Part shown: in pieces, positions 1-12,900 of the stretch | Layout of the letters: the number at the start of each line of letters is the position of its first letter | Numbering within the stretch: the stretch's first letter is position 1 | Origin: Montifringilla adamsi | Lineage: Eukaryota > Chordata > Aves > Passeriformes > Passeridae | Direction of reading: 5' to 3' | Assembly (NCBI GenBank): GCA_017590115.1 | Contig: JAGGNK010013003.1 | Span: 1,796,523 to 1,860,522 of the forward strand | DNA length: 64,000 nucleotides | Translations under genes and position numbers: made by a program | The notes under the pieces: model-generated | The model's database searches: none | What the model saw: only the letters and a program-made list of their open reading frames with translations | Told to the model about the DNA's origin: nothing

Positions 1-3000
1 TAGCAAGCGCCCACCTTTCAGCTTTTCCAGAAGCCCTCAGATCTACTTAGAATAATGAATGTCTATGCTGAGGAAAAAGACAAAAAGACAAGCGAGATAC
101 AAAAAAGTCAGGTGATACTAACTTTGCATTTCCCCTGAGAGGAGCTTGGAGATGATAAAAACTTGCCCTGACATACTCTCAACCCACCCATTTCAGTGAC
201 AGCGTGTTGCCTTTTTCAAAAGGCATATTGAACTTGTAACACCATCTGATAAATGACACGTCTGCATGTTACAGCTAATGGCCAAAGCACGTGGCAGTAA
301 AGCAAAGCTGATGGGCAGTGTCTTGATACCATTCTTCATGAAAAATAAATTGAAATGCGCTGGGAAGATCTACTCTGCATGAAAAACATCTCTCTCCTCT
401 AAACAGAGCCTGGCTCGACCAGAGGTTGTGTGGCTCAGCAAATTTGCATAGCGTGCCTAGATTTTAAATATTCAGTTATTAAATTATAAGTCTGTGTAAA
501 AGGTGTCCACCGTGTTCCTTTCCTGGTGAATTGAAAAATAACAGTCCGTGGACAGCAGCAGGGCTGATTGCTGGACACGGGGGTTCCCCATGTACATTCA
601 TTTGGCTGCAACTCAGCCACAACCAAAACAGTTAATGCTGAAAGAAACACTGCACTGCTTGTTGGAAGTGGCATTCCTATTTGTTAAATGTCTGTCTGTG
701 CCACGTGGTGCTAATTAGAGGAAAGTTATTGCCCTGAGGCTCTTAAACTCGCCTTATGCTGGAACCTGACTCCTGGCCCTAAAGCTGGCAAACTTTAAAG
801 CAGTGTGCTGGTGGATGGAGCAGAAAGCACTGTGCTGTCTTGTTCCACACATTGTTTTCTAAGCATGGGCCAGCAAAATTAAAAGCTGGAGCTGAACATT
901 ATATTTTGATAGCTGTCACAGTGGGAAATCTCTCAGCTTTTTCATTCAGAGCAATTCCTGACCCTCTGAGAGCATCCTAGAAACCCTAACCTTGACTCAG
1001 CACCTTTCCCCTTTTGGAAAATGGCAGAGGACACCCCATCAGGCCATAATTACGTGTTTCCTTGTCCAGTGTTTTGTTGCAATGGTCAAACCTTCAAGCC
1101 TTGTTTGCCCATCCTTGCTCAGGGACCAGCACAGAGGACAGGAAGGGCAATGCCCATGGTCCATGGTCGGCAGCTGTGCTCTCCCTGCCCTTCTGGCATC
1201 AGCATCCATTTCCCTGGGTTGTCTGACAACTCCTGTCAGGGCTGTGTCCTCAACATAAGGAGTTCATTTGAGGGGCAAAACAAATAAGAAAAACACTCCT
1301 ATTTAATTAAGAAAATTATCTAAATGAGAATAATAAATACCATTTCAAGCGGATCAAACAATGTGGTCCTTTCACGTTCACTAAGTCAAACTTTCATTAA
1401 CCCCAGCATGTGCTTTCCTGAAAGACAGTACTAAATTATCTCTAATATTTTGCTTGAGGTGGTATTTTTCAGAAGTGTGATTCTAGAATAACACCATTAA
1501 CAGTAATGGACTGTCATATGTCCTGTTATTCAGGGCACTAACTAAGGCAGCAATAAAAGGAATGGTATAGAGATGGATGACAGACCCCAACTCCCCTCAA
1601 ATGCTGAGCAGATGTCTGTGAGGATGAAATGCTGTTTGAGAAGCCTTGCCTTGAAGTACCAGGGGAAATGCTGCAGAGCTCAGCTTGCTGTGAGCTGTGC
1701 TAGGTCAGAAAGCCATGTCCTACAGATTCTGGCTGTCCAGCAAAAAAACAGCTTGCAAGAGAATTCCTTCTGTTGGAGAACAACCCTCCATCTAACCAAG
1801 TTCAGGGTTGGTTTGTTGTTTTTTTTTTTTTTGCCTTTCATAGAGATGCAGCTGTCTGTATATCATGTGTGATGGGCTATGGTGTGATGTGGAAATACAA
1901 TAGACAGTGTGGCTGGGATAAATTTTACCCAGAGGATGTGAAGGCACTTATGGGCTTAGTGTGGCAAAGCAGTTAGAAATGATCTGACTTTACACTTAAG
2001 TACTTGCAGCTTTGCATTTAAGTAAACTCCTGAGTGCTTTGTTGAATCAAGTCCAAATATATAAAAAATAAAACTAAATGCAAAAAAGCAATGGACCTGA
2101 ATTTGCTTGACTACACACTCTCAAGCTGTAGATGAGAGTTTTGCTGAATATAAATTTTGCCAAATATATATAAAATATCACTTGAAAATTTGCTTGTCAA
2201 TGCAGTGAGGGATAGCAAATGAGTTGGATAGCATATATTTCACATCAAGGGACACTGTAGTAAATATCAGAAAGACAAATCTCTATAGTTACTAAAATGT
2301 AGAAACAGCATTATGCTTGAAAAACATAGACAAAAATATTATGTTAAACCCACCATACACAACTGAGAAGCCAAACTTGTGATTTGATTTATATCTAAAT
2401 AAGCTACATATTTCATTAACTAAACAGGAACTGTACAGACATATCATCATTAAAATCCTTGCTAGTGAACTGAACAGGCATTTTTTAAAAATGATTGTAA
2501 TTTATCTAGGAAAAAAAGATCTACTCAAGAGCAAAAAAGCCCCCAATTATTTTATATTGTCTTTTTAGATACCATTTTATAAAAAAAAATTTGCATGTGC
2601 AATTCAGACACAGGTGGAAGCCTTCAGTTCTTACACTTCAGCCTAAGGGCAAGCACAAATTAAGCTGCTTGAGATGAGAATGAGATATTTTATATACTAC
2701 CCACCACTTCAAATGTGCTTAATGAATGTGAAAGTTATGTGAGTTTTAAATATAAATGTCTGTGCATCCTTAGGGATTAAATTACCACTTCATCTTGAGA
2801 GTCACATTGCTCTTATGGCCAAGGTGGCCCTCCACTGATGTCCTGTCCCCTGCAAGCCCCTCAATATTGTCCTTGGGAAACACATTCAACAACTTTGAGG
2901 TGTATGTGGGTTTGCTGAGTGAGATTTAATTGTGTAATTACTTGTGCACAAGCTCCTTCCCATCCGGAGGGAGCTGGTATTGAGGAGGAAGCCTTAACTG

Positions 3001-6000
3001 TTTTCATGGCACAACTGGGACAGTATTTGGGATTTCATCAATGTGACATCTTCACTTTGCCCCTGGGGACTCCTGCAATACTCCACCCTGCTAAACTACC
3101 AAACTCTGGGAAATGAGCATCAGTGTCAACACTCTGTGTCATCTCTGTGACACTTAGTGTACTTGCACCTGTGAGAAAATTACCCCCTTTGGCAGGAAGT
3201 CTGTAATCTCCTTCCCAGAGCTCTGAACTCTCCCATCATGCTGTCAGCCACGCTGCACCCATCAGGCTGGCTTGCAGACGCCTCCATTCCCATGGATCAC
3301 AGGAAAACAAGCTTAATAGTTATGAAAATCTTCAAGAGAACAGCCCTCCACTGCTTAAAAGGTCAGGATCCTCCTCCTTCTTTAAGCAAATGGAAGCAGA
3401 AAAACTGTCACTGGGAAAAAAAATTACTCTCTCAAGAAACCATAATTTAGATCAATCCTACCTGTTTGGAACTAACAGCTGCCATCAGACTTTACCCCCA
3501 ATTCTATACTGTCAAGAAACAGATTAAATGTACTCTTTTTTTCTGTGCACACATATATTTTCATTCTCGCTTCATCTTACCTCCTACTGTGATTCCCTAA
3601 GATTTTTTTTCTGGCCCTTCCAAATCCTTCTACTTCTGGTTAATCAACAGTGTCATAATCATACACAGGGAAAATGATGACATGCAACTATTATCCTAAT
3701 TATATAGTGCATCCTTTATTTTGTCTCAATTGTCTTCATAAATGATGTTTCTTCCCCATGCAAATATTAGCACTACTTGATTGCTCATACCTATCTGGTT
3801 TAGTCATAAGTACTCATTGCCTTTTCTAGGATAGAGGGGGAAAATTGCATGGGAAGATACACAGATACAGATGTAGGAAGGGGAAAGAAGTCATGTCTTT
3901 GTGTCAAAATCTTTTCCAAGGATGATTAAGAGTGAACAACTGCAAACCTCTATTCTTGAAATGGCAAAATCAAACATTTGTTGAAGCATGTTTAAAGATG
4001 AATGCCTGCAGAACCAAGAGGATGAAATTTTTCTCCTAGACTGCCACAAAAGCAGACACAAAGAAACAATGTATTATACCCTTCTATGGGAAAAAAAATA
4101 ATCACAGATAAGACAAACCCAGAGCAGCATTCTTAAATTTTCAGGTACATTGCTCATGATTTTCTAATTAAAAATAATCCAGCATTACAGTGTCTAATTA
4201 TTCACAAGATTCCATTTTGCCCCTGTAGCTACACAAAGGATGCCAAGTGTCACATGCAGAATGTATTCACCCTTGGTATGATCTTCTGGCTGGGAAAAGG
4301 GGTTTTACCCCCCTGTTTCAGTCTGGGAACCATTGAGGCTGTCTTACTTGCACATGAGTGTCCACTGTCTAAAAGATTTGTAAATACATCATCTGCCCTG
4401 CTGTCTGCAGCAAGTGCCCCTCTGTACAGGTCACAAAGTCCTAAATAAACTAGCTCTAAATCCCCACAGGTGATTCAGGTGGGAAGCCCCTACTTCTTTT
4501 TTGTAGGGGGACAACGGAACCACAGAGCAATAATGGGTTGTTGACAATCTCTTTGTCAACAAATCTCTGTGATTTGCTATTTTAGTGATAGTACTGGTGT
4601 TATTCTCATTTCAGTGAGTGTCAGTTCAGACACTGGGTTTTATTAGGGAACCTGAAATATCTCCAGAGGCTCAGCAGTGTCAGCCTGAGAGACAGGGTCA
4701 AGCTTCACCCAGCTAAGAGAAAACTTTTAAATTACCTAAAGGTTTTCTCTTCCTGCAAACAGCAACAGGATCCAGAGAAGAGAGGAGGATGAACTCCAGT
4801 ACCTGCAGTAGCACACCAACAATGTGTGCTTTGCAGGAGAAGCATGTGAAGTTGTAAACGTGAAAACAGAAGCTGGGGAGGAAGTGGTATGTGATGAGAG
4901 AGGCCCACATCTGCCTTTTGCTCTTTGTTGTGAGAGAGCATGTCAGAGATCACGTTTTCTTCCCCCAAATAAGAACAAGGAAAAGAATTAAAAATGAAAG
5001 TCTTTGTGTTCTTTCCTCCTGGGTACATAAAGTACATCTGTGTGTGCACAAATAAATAAGCTGGGAGCAACTGTAGTTGAGGATATGCTGTAAACAATAA
5101 AGCTATTTATACCATTTCATACTTCTGTCAACATTTGATGTTTCAATATGATTGTGTATTTCACAAATTTTTAGATTCTCTCATCACCTTTGGCAGGGTC
5201 AGGAAAGGTTCTATCCCCTTGTGTCAACCTCCTGCACAGATAACAGGGGAAACTGCCTACACCAAAATGTATACAGGATGATGAAATTCATACTGTAAGA
5301 CAAACTTGCTGTACCTGTAGTTAGGGGAGCAGATAGAAAGAAAGATGAAGTCTCAGTTTCCAGTGTATTTTCTCCAGGTATAATTTTGTCCCGCTCCATC
5401 AGAGCCATTTTTTGGCAGCTGGGGAATCCTTCTTGCAATTTCAACATCTATAAAAGAGTTTAAATCTAAACCCAACAGAGTGGAGAATGTAATATACTGG
5501 GTTTGATTGATCTGGATCTTTGGGTTTCTAAAACCTCATTGGTTCAAAGAAGATTGCTACGAATATATTGTTTGTTCTACTTCAAAATCATACCTTTTGA
5601 GAGACACCCACATAGCTCAGAAATAGATGTGCAAATGTATTAAATTTTGGCCTTGCTGCATTTTGCAGAGTGGGAGTGTAAGGGGAAAAAAAAGACAACG
5701 TGAAGACTTCCTTCTAAATTAAAGGTTTCATATCCTAATAAATAATTTCTTTGGCTGTTAGTAAATGCTTCCATTATCCCCTAAAGTGGAGAAGCCTGCA
5801 GAGACTGGGTGTCTGTTTTATTCAGAAGGTGTTTTGATTGTTGCATCAGGTAAACAGCAGAGCCTGGGCCGTGTCTCTTTTGAGCACTCCACGGCAAACT
5901 AAAGCAGCTGTGGGATAACTATGCAGACACTCACAAAAGCACACATGGTGTGATGTTGGCTGTTCTGCCTTGTGTGAGAGGAGGGTGGCTCTCCCTGGTC

Positions 6001-9000
6001 ACAGTGGTGCTCAGGGCTTCCTTGATCCCATGGCTGGGTTTTTTGTGGGAAGGATGCCTGACTTGGATAACGGATTCAAAGAATAGCTGGAGGCAGCTGA
6101 ACCTGCTGTAAGCTGACAAGAATGGGAACACCAAGAGAGAAATCTTCAAATGAAGAGCTAATTAATGGGTGCAGCTGTGTGCTGGTTATCAGGAGGGCTC
6201 TAATTACAAGCCTAGAGGAAGACCACGAAACTAATGAAGAAATTCACCTTTTGGAGAGAATGTCTTGCTATGACATCAACCTCCAGGTGATGGGAAATGA
6301 GGAGACTGATGGGCTGACAATGCTACTTGCCTTTAAAAAGCAGAGGGCTGCTCACCTGCCTGTCTCCCAGCAGCCAGGTTTAAAAGGGAAGGGTTTTTAC
6401 GAGGGAGGAAAAGTAGAAGAGCCATGCAAACTACACCACAGTTAGCTCAACCTGCAGACAGAACTAAAAGCAATGGGAACTACTTAGTTTCTGAATGAGA
6501 AACTCATATTCTCTAAAACAGCATAACAACATGAAACTGAGCCCTTGATACCTGAACAGGTCTAACAAAACAAAACAAAACAAAAGAAAACCATCCTCAA
6601 CAAAACTGCAATTTCAACACTTCATGAGAATTAAATGATTTTCATACTTTCATAAATTACTCTTTTGGCTCAGACATTTTGCAATGAGCAAGAACTACAC
6701 AAAGCTGGGGGAGGTGTGGGTAATTAGTTGGTTTTTGTCTGAAGTGAATTGCATTTAAAGAAAGAGATTAAAAAACTAAAATACTCTCCCCCTGTCCAAA
6801 CAGGCAAGCATGCAGAGCCCATAGAAATTCACAAGAAGAGTTTTGTGGATCATGGAAAAAGCATTAAAGGGCTGGTGAAAAACCCTGTTCCTACAGAAAT
6901 CAACAGCAATTCTGCCAGGATTTCAATCCTTATTTTTTGAAACATCCCATGGTCTGCCCTCTGCTTTTGTCCCTCTTTGGGAAGCTCAGTAAGAAGCCCT
7001 TTTGCAAGCAGCATCACTCTCACCTTGCCAGACAGTGTGACTGAAGGAAGGGGCAGAGGGTGTCAGCACTGCTCTACTCCTACACCAGGCTTGTAGATCT
7101 GCACACACACCTTAAAAACATGCAATATTAGAGAAACTGTTGTGAACTTGGAATACAGCAATCCACATAATTTTTAAAGAAGATCACAGGTAATTTTATA
7201 TATTGAACCAGTATGGAGGTATGTGATGCAGTTAGAAAGGTTTCACTAATTACTGGTGTTCACCATTCAAACTAAAACTCTGACATACTATTTATATTCA
7301 TTTCTATCACTACAAACCTAGTTAAAATACAAATTAGCTGTAACCTTTATTTTACTATGACAGGACATGAAAAATCAAAAGCATATTGCTTGTCATGACA
7401 TCATTCTTCCAGTACATACTGGAAGATAAAATAATTGAGTTGTATTTTTTGTCTGATTATCTGTCAGAGAGTTTGCTTGTGCAGGTCACAGTTCTGTAAG
7501 CAGTGAAATAAGCTTGTGATGACAAACTGGAAATTATAATACTCATGTAAAAGGCCACACACAAGCATGTACGTCCTACACGTTGGAAACACCCTATTTG
7601 CTTTCTGCTTTGTTTACTATCAAATCTTATTTCTCTTTCATGCTAAGGGACAACTAATTAGAAGTCTACTAATCAATAGACCATTTTATTATCCAGTTCA
7701 GCTCAGAATAATCCTCATAATTTAACGAGCTTCTGAGCAGGCCAGCAGGGAATATGTAGTGAAAACAAAGAATCTGACAAATACCAAGGGCTAGTCAGTA
7801 CAAAGCCGCTTTCAAGAAAATAAAAAAGCTACCGGAGATTAGTTTTAAGTAGTGGAATCAAAACAAGCCTAATGCAAATCTGGTTTTCCTTCTTTTCTGT
7901 GCAGTAAAATTCACAGCTGCTTTGCTCAGCTAAGCCCTGGAGGTCAGTCAGCTCTGGCTGCTGGAGGTGGCTCTGCCTGAGCTAGGGAGAGCTCCATGGC
8001 CACAGGAAGGAATTTCTTTATTCAAAGAAAGAAAGGGAAGGACTATGTTATCCTCCCTCAGGGCTCCCCAGCTGGTTTAGGTTTCTCTACTGAAGCTTTG
8101 TGGAGAAGTCCCAGCACAGCTCTGCTGGACCAGCAGCATCCTTGGGCACCAAAGCCAGGTGCTCCCCAGCTGCCATAAAAGTGCCCTTCTTTATGCCACT
8201 GTAGAAGTGGATTTGTCACCTTAACTCTAACAATAAAGGAACATCCTGTCTGTCACAATATTAATATATTCACAGATTACAGAAACAGAGAGTTATCTGC
8301 TCAGACCACCCCCCTCTATTATTTTTTTTTCAAACAATATCAGTGGATTGTATTTGGCATTTTAGAAGTGTATACTTATTTAATTGAAAGCAACCAGGAT
8401 AATTATTCTTTATCGATCAAAAATGTTTTCTGTGCTTTAAAGAAGACTAAAGAATAAAAAGTAGGACAATGCAGAGTAAAACCCTTAATTAAAAAGTCCT
8501 GAACATATTTTCTATGCACTTTCATTTCCTTGACAGCATAGCTGTGCTACTTCCTCATTCATTGTTAATGAACTAAGTCTCTCCTTGCTTGGTCTCGCTA
8601 CAACATTAGAACAATAAAGATAAATAAAATCAGCCTAATGTTAAATTTAAGGTTTTAGGTCCATAAGAAATATTTACAGCTCAAATCACAGTCAAGTTCA
8701 AATCAGAAACTTCTCAATATTTAACAAAATATCTCTGTAGCAACTGCATAAATCATCAAATAAATAAGACATGGAAAGATGGGAGTAGGCTTAGGAAAAT
8801 AAACTGAAACAGGACACAGATGCAAATGCTTGTGTATATATAACAAAAATTCAAAAGTCAGTACATCTCTAATTGATAAAATTTTTACATTCAACTTATT
8901 TTGCTGTGGAGTCCATGACTTATGATCCAATTAATTTAATTTATTAAATTACTTCTAAATGTTTTATTAGTGCGTATAAGCACAATGTCAGCTCTAAGGT

Positions 9001-9482
9001 GCCTGAGGTCTAACAGGTCCATAGAAAAGGCTTAATATCCCTTAAAAGTCAAAATTCCACTAGGAAAAAAGTCTTTGAGTACAGGTTACTGGTCTTATGT
9101 TTATTTATTTGTAAAAACTTTAGATTTTTTTTGCCATATGCCATGCTGGGTCATTCTTATTTGGGTCTGCCTCTCAGTAGGATCATTTTCTCTGAGCAGG
9201 AGCAGTTGCAGCAGACCCCTGCCCAAGACTCCTCTTCTGAGGAAGGCAGGAAAAGTCCTCTTGGCTCAACCAGCACAGGACCTTTTTACCAACTGACCAC
9301 ACCAGTTCACTTTTCACTGTTTGACACCACGCTACTGGAACACAGCTCTCTCAGTACCCTCTTATTAATCCCAACTCAATTTTGCCCGTGGGCCCATTTC
9401 CTCTCAGGGCGCCTCAATACTTTGGCATAAGTAGTCCTCTCCCCTCACTCCTTAATTTATTTTTATTTCTAGTCATTGTTTT
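1..9482. other. NRXN1 intron, no gene seen
   Basis: AT-rich non-coding sequence. Open frames here are 60-120 codons or shorter, show no domain or codon structure and match nothing I know. Small simple tracts are present: T14 at 1819-1832 and a CAAAA-type run at 6565-6586. Several homeobox-like TAATTA words occur, for example near 4165-4200 and 7650-7670, but I cannot tell whether they are conserved. No mobile element was recognised. Confidence 0.7.
6565..6586. repeat. (CAAAA)n simple repeat
   Basis: A short run of ACAAAACAAAAC-type units. Four or so imperfect copies, no visible function. Confidence 0.8.
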
Positions 9483-9993
9483 CATAGAATCATGGAATGG
9501 TTTGGGTTGGAAGGGACCTTAAAGATTGTCTTGTTCTAACCTCTGCCATGGGCAGGGACACCCTTCACTAGACCGGGTTGCTCACAACCCCACCCAGCCA
9601 GGCCTTGAATGCTTCCAGGGATGGAGAATCCACAGCTTCTCTGGGAAACCTGTTCCAGTTCCTTACCACCTTCACAGGGAAGAATATTTTCTAAATGTCT
9701 GATCTAAACCTTCCTTTTTTCAGTTTCAAGTCATTCCCCTTGTCCTGTCCCTACATTCCCCTGTAAAAAGTCCTTCTTTAGCTTTCTTGTAGTCTCCCTC
9801 CTGGAACAGGAAAGCTGCAATTAGGTCACCCTGACTCCTTCTCCTTTCCAGGCCAAAACATCCCAGCTCTCTCAGCCTTTCCTTGTAGGAGAGTTACTCC
9901 ATCCCTGTGATCAATTTAGTGTCCCTCCTCTGGACTTACTCCAACAGGTCCATGTCCTTCCTGTGCTGGGGACCCCAGAGCTGGATGCAGCAC
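9483..9993 (-). mobile_element. CR1 LINE, 5'-truncated 3' end, minus strand
   Basis: The plus strand begins catagaatcatggaatggtt and continues tgggttggaagggacctt, the reverse complement of the avian CR1 3' end. It then follows the CR1 tail through 'cccttgtcctgtccc' and 'tccctcctctggactt' to 'ccccagagctggatgcag', where similarity stops. CR1 is the main non-LTR retrotransposon of birds and inserts mostly as 5'-truncated copies like this one. It carries the end of ORF2 plus the 3' UTR only and cannot move by itself. It lies in the NRXN1 intron in the same orientation as the gene. Confidence 0.95.
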
Positions 9994-12900
9994 AAGCCAC
10001 ATTCTTGGAGAAGATGGAAATGTGAACAAGGTCATATCAGACAAGCAGGATGTAAAATATCAGCAATTTTTACACTCTGTAATAACTATCTTAATATTGT
10101 GTGGTTTTGAAATACAATGGGATAAAGACACACATTTCAATTAGATGCAGGGTACTGGTGTGCTGCAAGTGCCACATAAAGCTGGGGTGGATGGCTGGTG
10201 CAGAAATAGACTTTTTTTAATCTTGTAGGACAGGATCTTTAGAAGTTCTCCCTCCCTTGAGAGGGGCCAGCAGTACATTTGCCTTTTCCATGGCCACACC
10301 ACCACAGCTTACTCATCCTGTTGTTATTTAGACCTCCCCATGCATTTTGCTCCTCCTTCATTTCTAACTGATGAACAATTAACTTGTAGCGCAAGACTTT
10401 GATATTTTGAAGGGTGTGATTTTGTATGTGATCCTGATGAATTCATCTCTCTACTCCTACCCCAGTCCACAGGGTCATCCAGCTTCACACCCTCATTTTC
10501 ACCATCACCATTTTCACCATGCCTGCTTCCTTTCTGTCATACCTAATCAGGGCACCTCTGCTTTCTGAGCTACTCCTTGGCTACATTTTTACTGCTGTTC
10601 ATTAGTGAGTCTCAAGAGACAAGACTTGCAATCAACCAGCTCATCAACTAGAAGCAAAATGCTGGTTTTCTCTTCCTGGTAGGTTGTATCTGAAGTCCTG
10701 GCTTCATCTTGTAGCTACCTACAGCCTTTATCCCGAATCAGAATCTGGGAGAAGGTTATACCTACTGATTTATAAAGAAAACAAGAGCAACAAGAACAGT
10801 CAGGAAGAATGTTAGCAAAAAAAAAAGAGAGGAAGAAGATGCCAAAATAATCTGCAACAGCACTGTCCATACCACCAGAAGGAAGAATGATAAATGTCTC
10901 AGTCCCCACAGATAAAAGGAAGTATTTGGAATCATACCATTATTCTAACCCACAATGGTACATCTTGTTGACATATAAAATTGATGCTAATAGCGAAATG
11001 CATCCTCAGTAAAATGAACAACTCTTTGGGTTTTTTTTCTACAGTTGTAACAGATAATTGATTAATATTGCACAAGCCAAGAAGAAGTAGCGTGTATGAC
11101 ACCATATTAATATTTTTTCAGACTGATAAAGTAAAGTTTTAAGGCCTTGTGTTCCTTCTTTGCAGACTGGTAAATTCCATCTGTTAAAAATGAGTTTCCA
11201 GTTGGCATACAGAAAATGACTGCACTGTTGTATAAGCATCTCCACTAAGCTTTGTCATTTATTTCTGTAATTAAAACCATTTTGAGAAAAACCTAGTCAG
11301 TTCAAGCAAATTATATGTTACAATAAAACAATCCTAATAACAATCCAGAGGTTATTAATGAATACTCAAATCTATATAGGAAAGTATTAACTAGAGTAGC
11401 TCCTGAACAGGATTATTGCTATTTTCAGGCTTTTAAATGTGTAAATGTGTTTTCTGCACAGAATGTGGCAGTTACATTTGCATAAGAATCATAAATCCAA
11501 TCCAGAACTGTAATTTTATTTTTCTCAATAACCAGTCTGTTAATTTATCAAGGGTTCTGAACGTCTGAACTGGTGGAGCAGAGGATAATGATATGTCTTT
11601 TTTATGGGATTTAGTAGCTCAAAATATGGAGGGAACTGAAGGATGAAAATTTTAAAACAACTTGTATTGATTGCAAAAACGCTTTTTACCATTTCTTAGA
11701 GATGTCTGCCTAGTGTTTGCCAGCCTCTCCTCAGCTCTCCAATCCTAATAAATGCATCACAGAACTAATGAAATACTCTTCCTATTCTGATTAATTGTTT
11801 TGAAAATACCAAAATTTTGTATCTCCCAGAGCCCTTCCTGACAAAACGTACTGTGGCTAAAGGCCTGCTGGCAAATCACTCCACACAGATGCCTTAAGCA
11901 TGTGCTCACACAAAGAGCCAAAAAATCAACTTCTGACTAAGGGCTTTTGATTTTGGAAGTGTAAGAATTAGCAGATGAACTTCCTCTCTTTTCTTGCCTT
12001 CAAAGCAACCATTTCTGCTTATTAAAGACAATCCCTTCCCAGGTATCTTTAGAAGAGTTAATTCCAGCAATTAACACCCTGACCCTAGACACATTGAGTT
12101 CCAAAGAGACCATGCAGCTTGGTCCAGAAGTTCTGGAGATATTCAGCAATTTGATTCCAGTCAAGACATGCAGTAAGATGAGGCAATGGTGCAACCCACT
12201 TTGGCCAGAAAACTTCTTCCCATAATTTCATTGAGATTGATGAATGAGACAACACTAAGGATCATGACCTCATAAATTTGTGGGAGTTGTGACCTTTCAA
12301 GCACAAGATGATCATTCCAAGATCATTTATCCTCTGACAAGGACAGGCTATGAAGATAAAACCCAGCATATGATAAAATGATCATGCCCTTTTTGACATC
12401 AGAAGTCTTCTGTTAGAAAAGGGCTACACAAATCCACATTACTGTCATTGCTGGTTCATTACATGAAAACCTACCTGCAACTTCTGTGACAAAAATAATG
12501 TTCTTTTAGAAGCACTGAATACAACATTCAGAAATGAAATATTTTTAAAATGAAATAGCCAAACTCCATGATAGCTGGACCCTAGGAGGAGAGTTTTTCA
12601 AGAGGCACTGTAAACCAGTAAACTCTTGAGGAATAGGATGAGCTATTTGCAAAGGTATTCAGCTAGTAATTTTATGTGTGGTTAAACATCCTGTCTCCAA
12701 AGAAATTCCTATCACAAAAACCTACAAAATAGGCTTATTTCAGTCTAAGAAGCAAAAAGATGGTAATTTTATAGTGGCACACAGGGTTACGTTCATGCAT
12801 CTTGTCCTCTTACAAGCAGTGGCTTCTCATGAACACTTTCACAGCTGAAACCCAAGAAATACCTCAACCAATTACAGTCCCTGAGCTGAAATTTGACAGG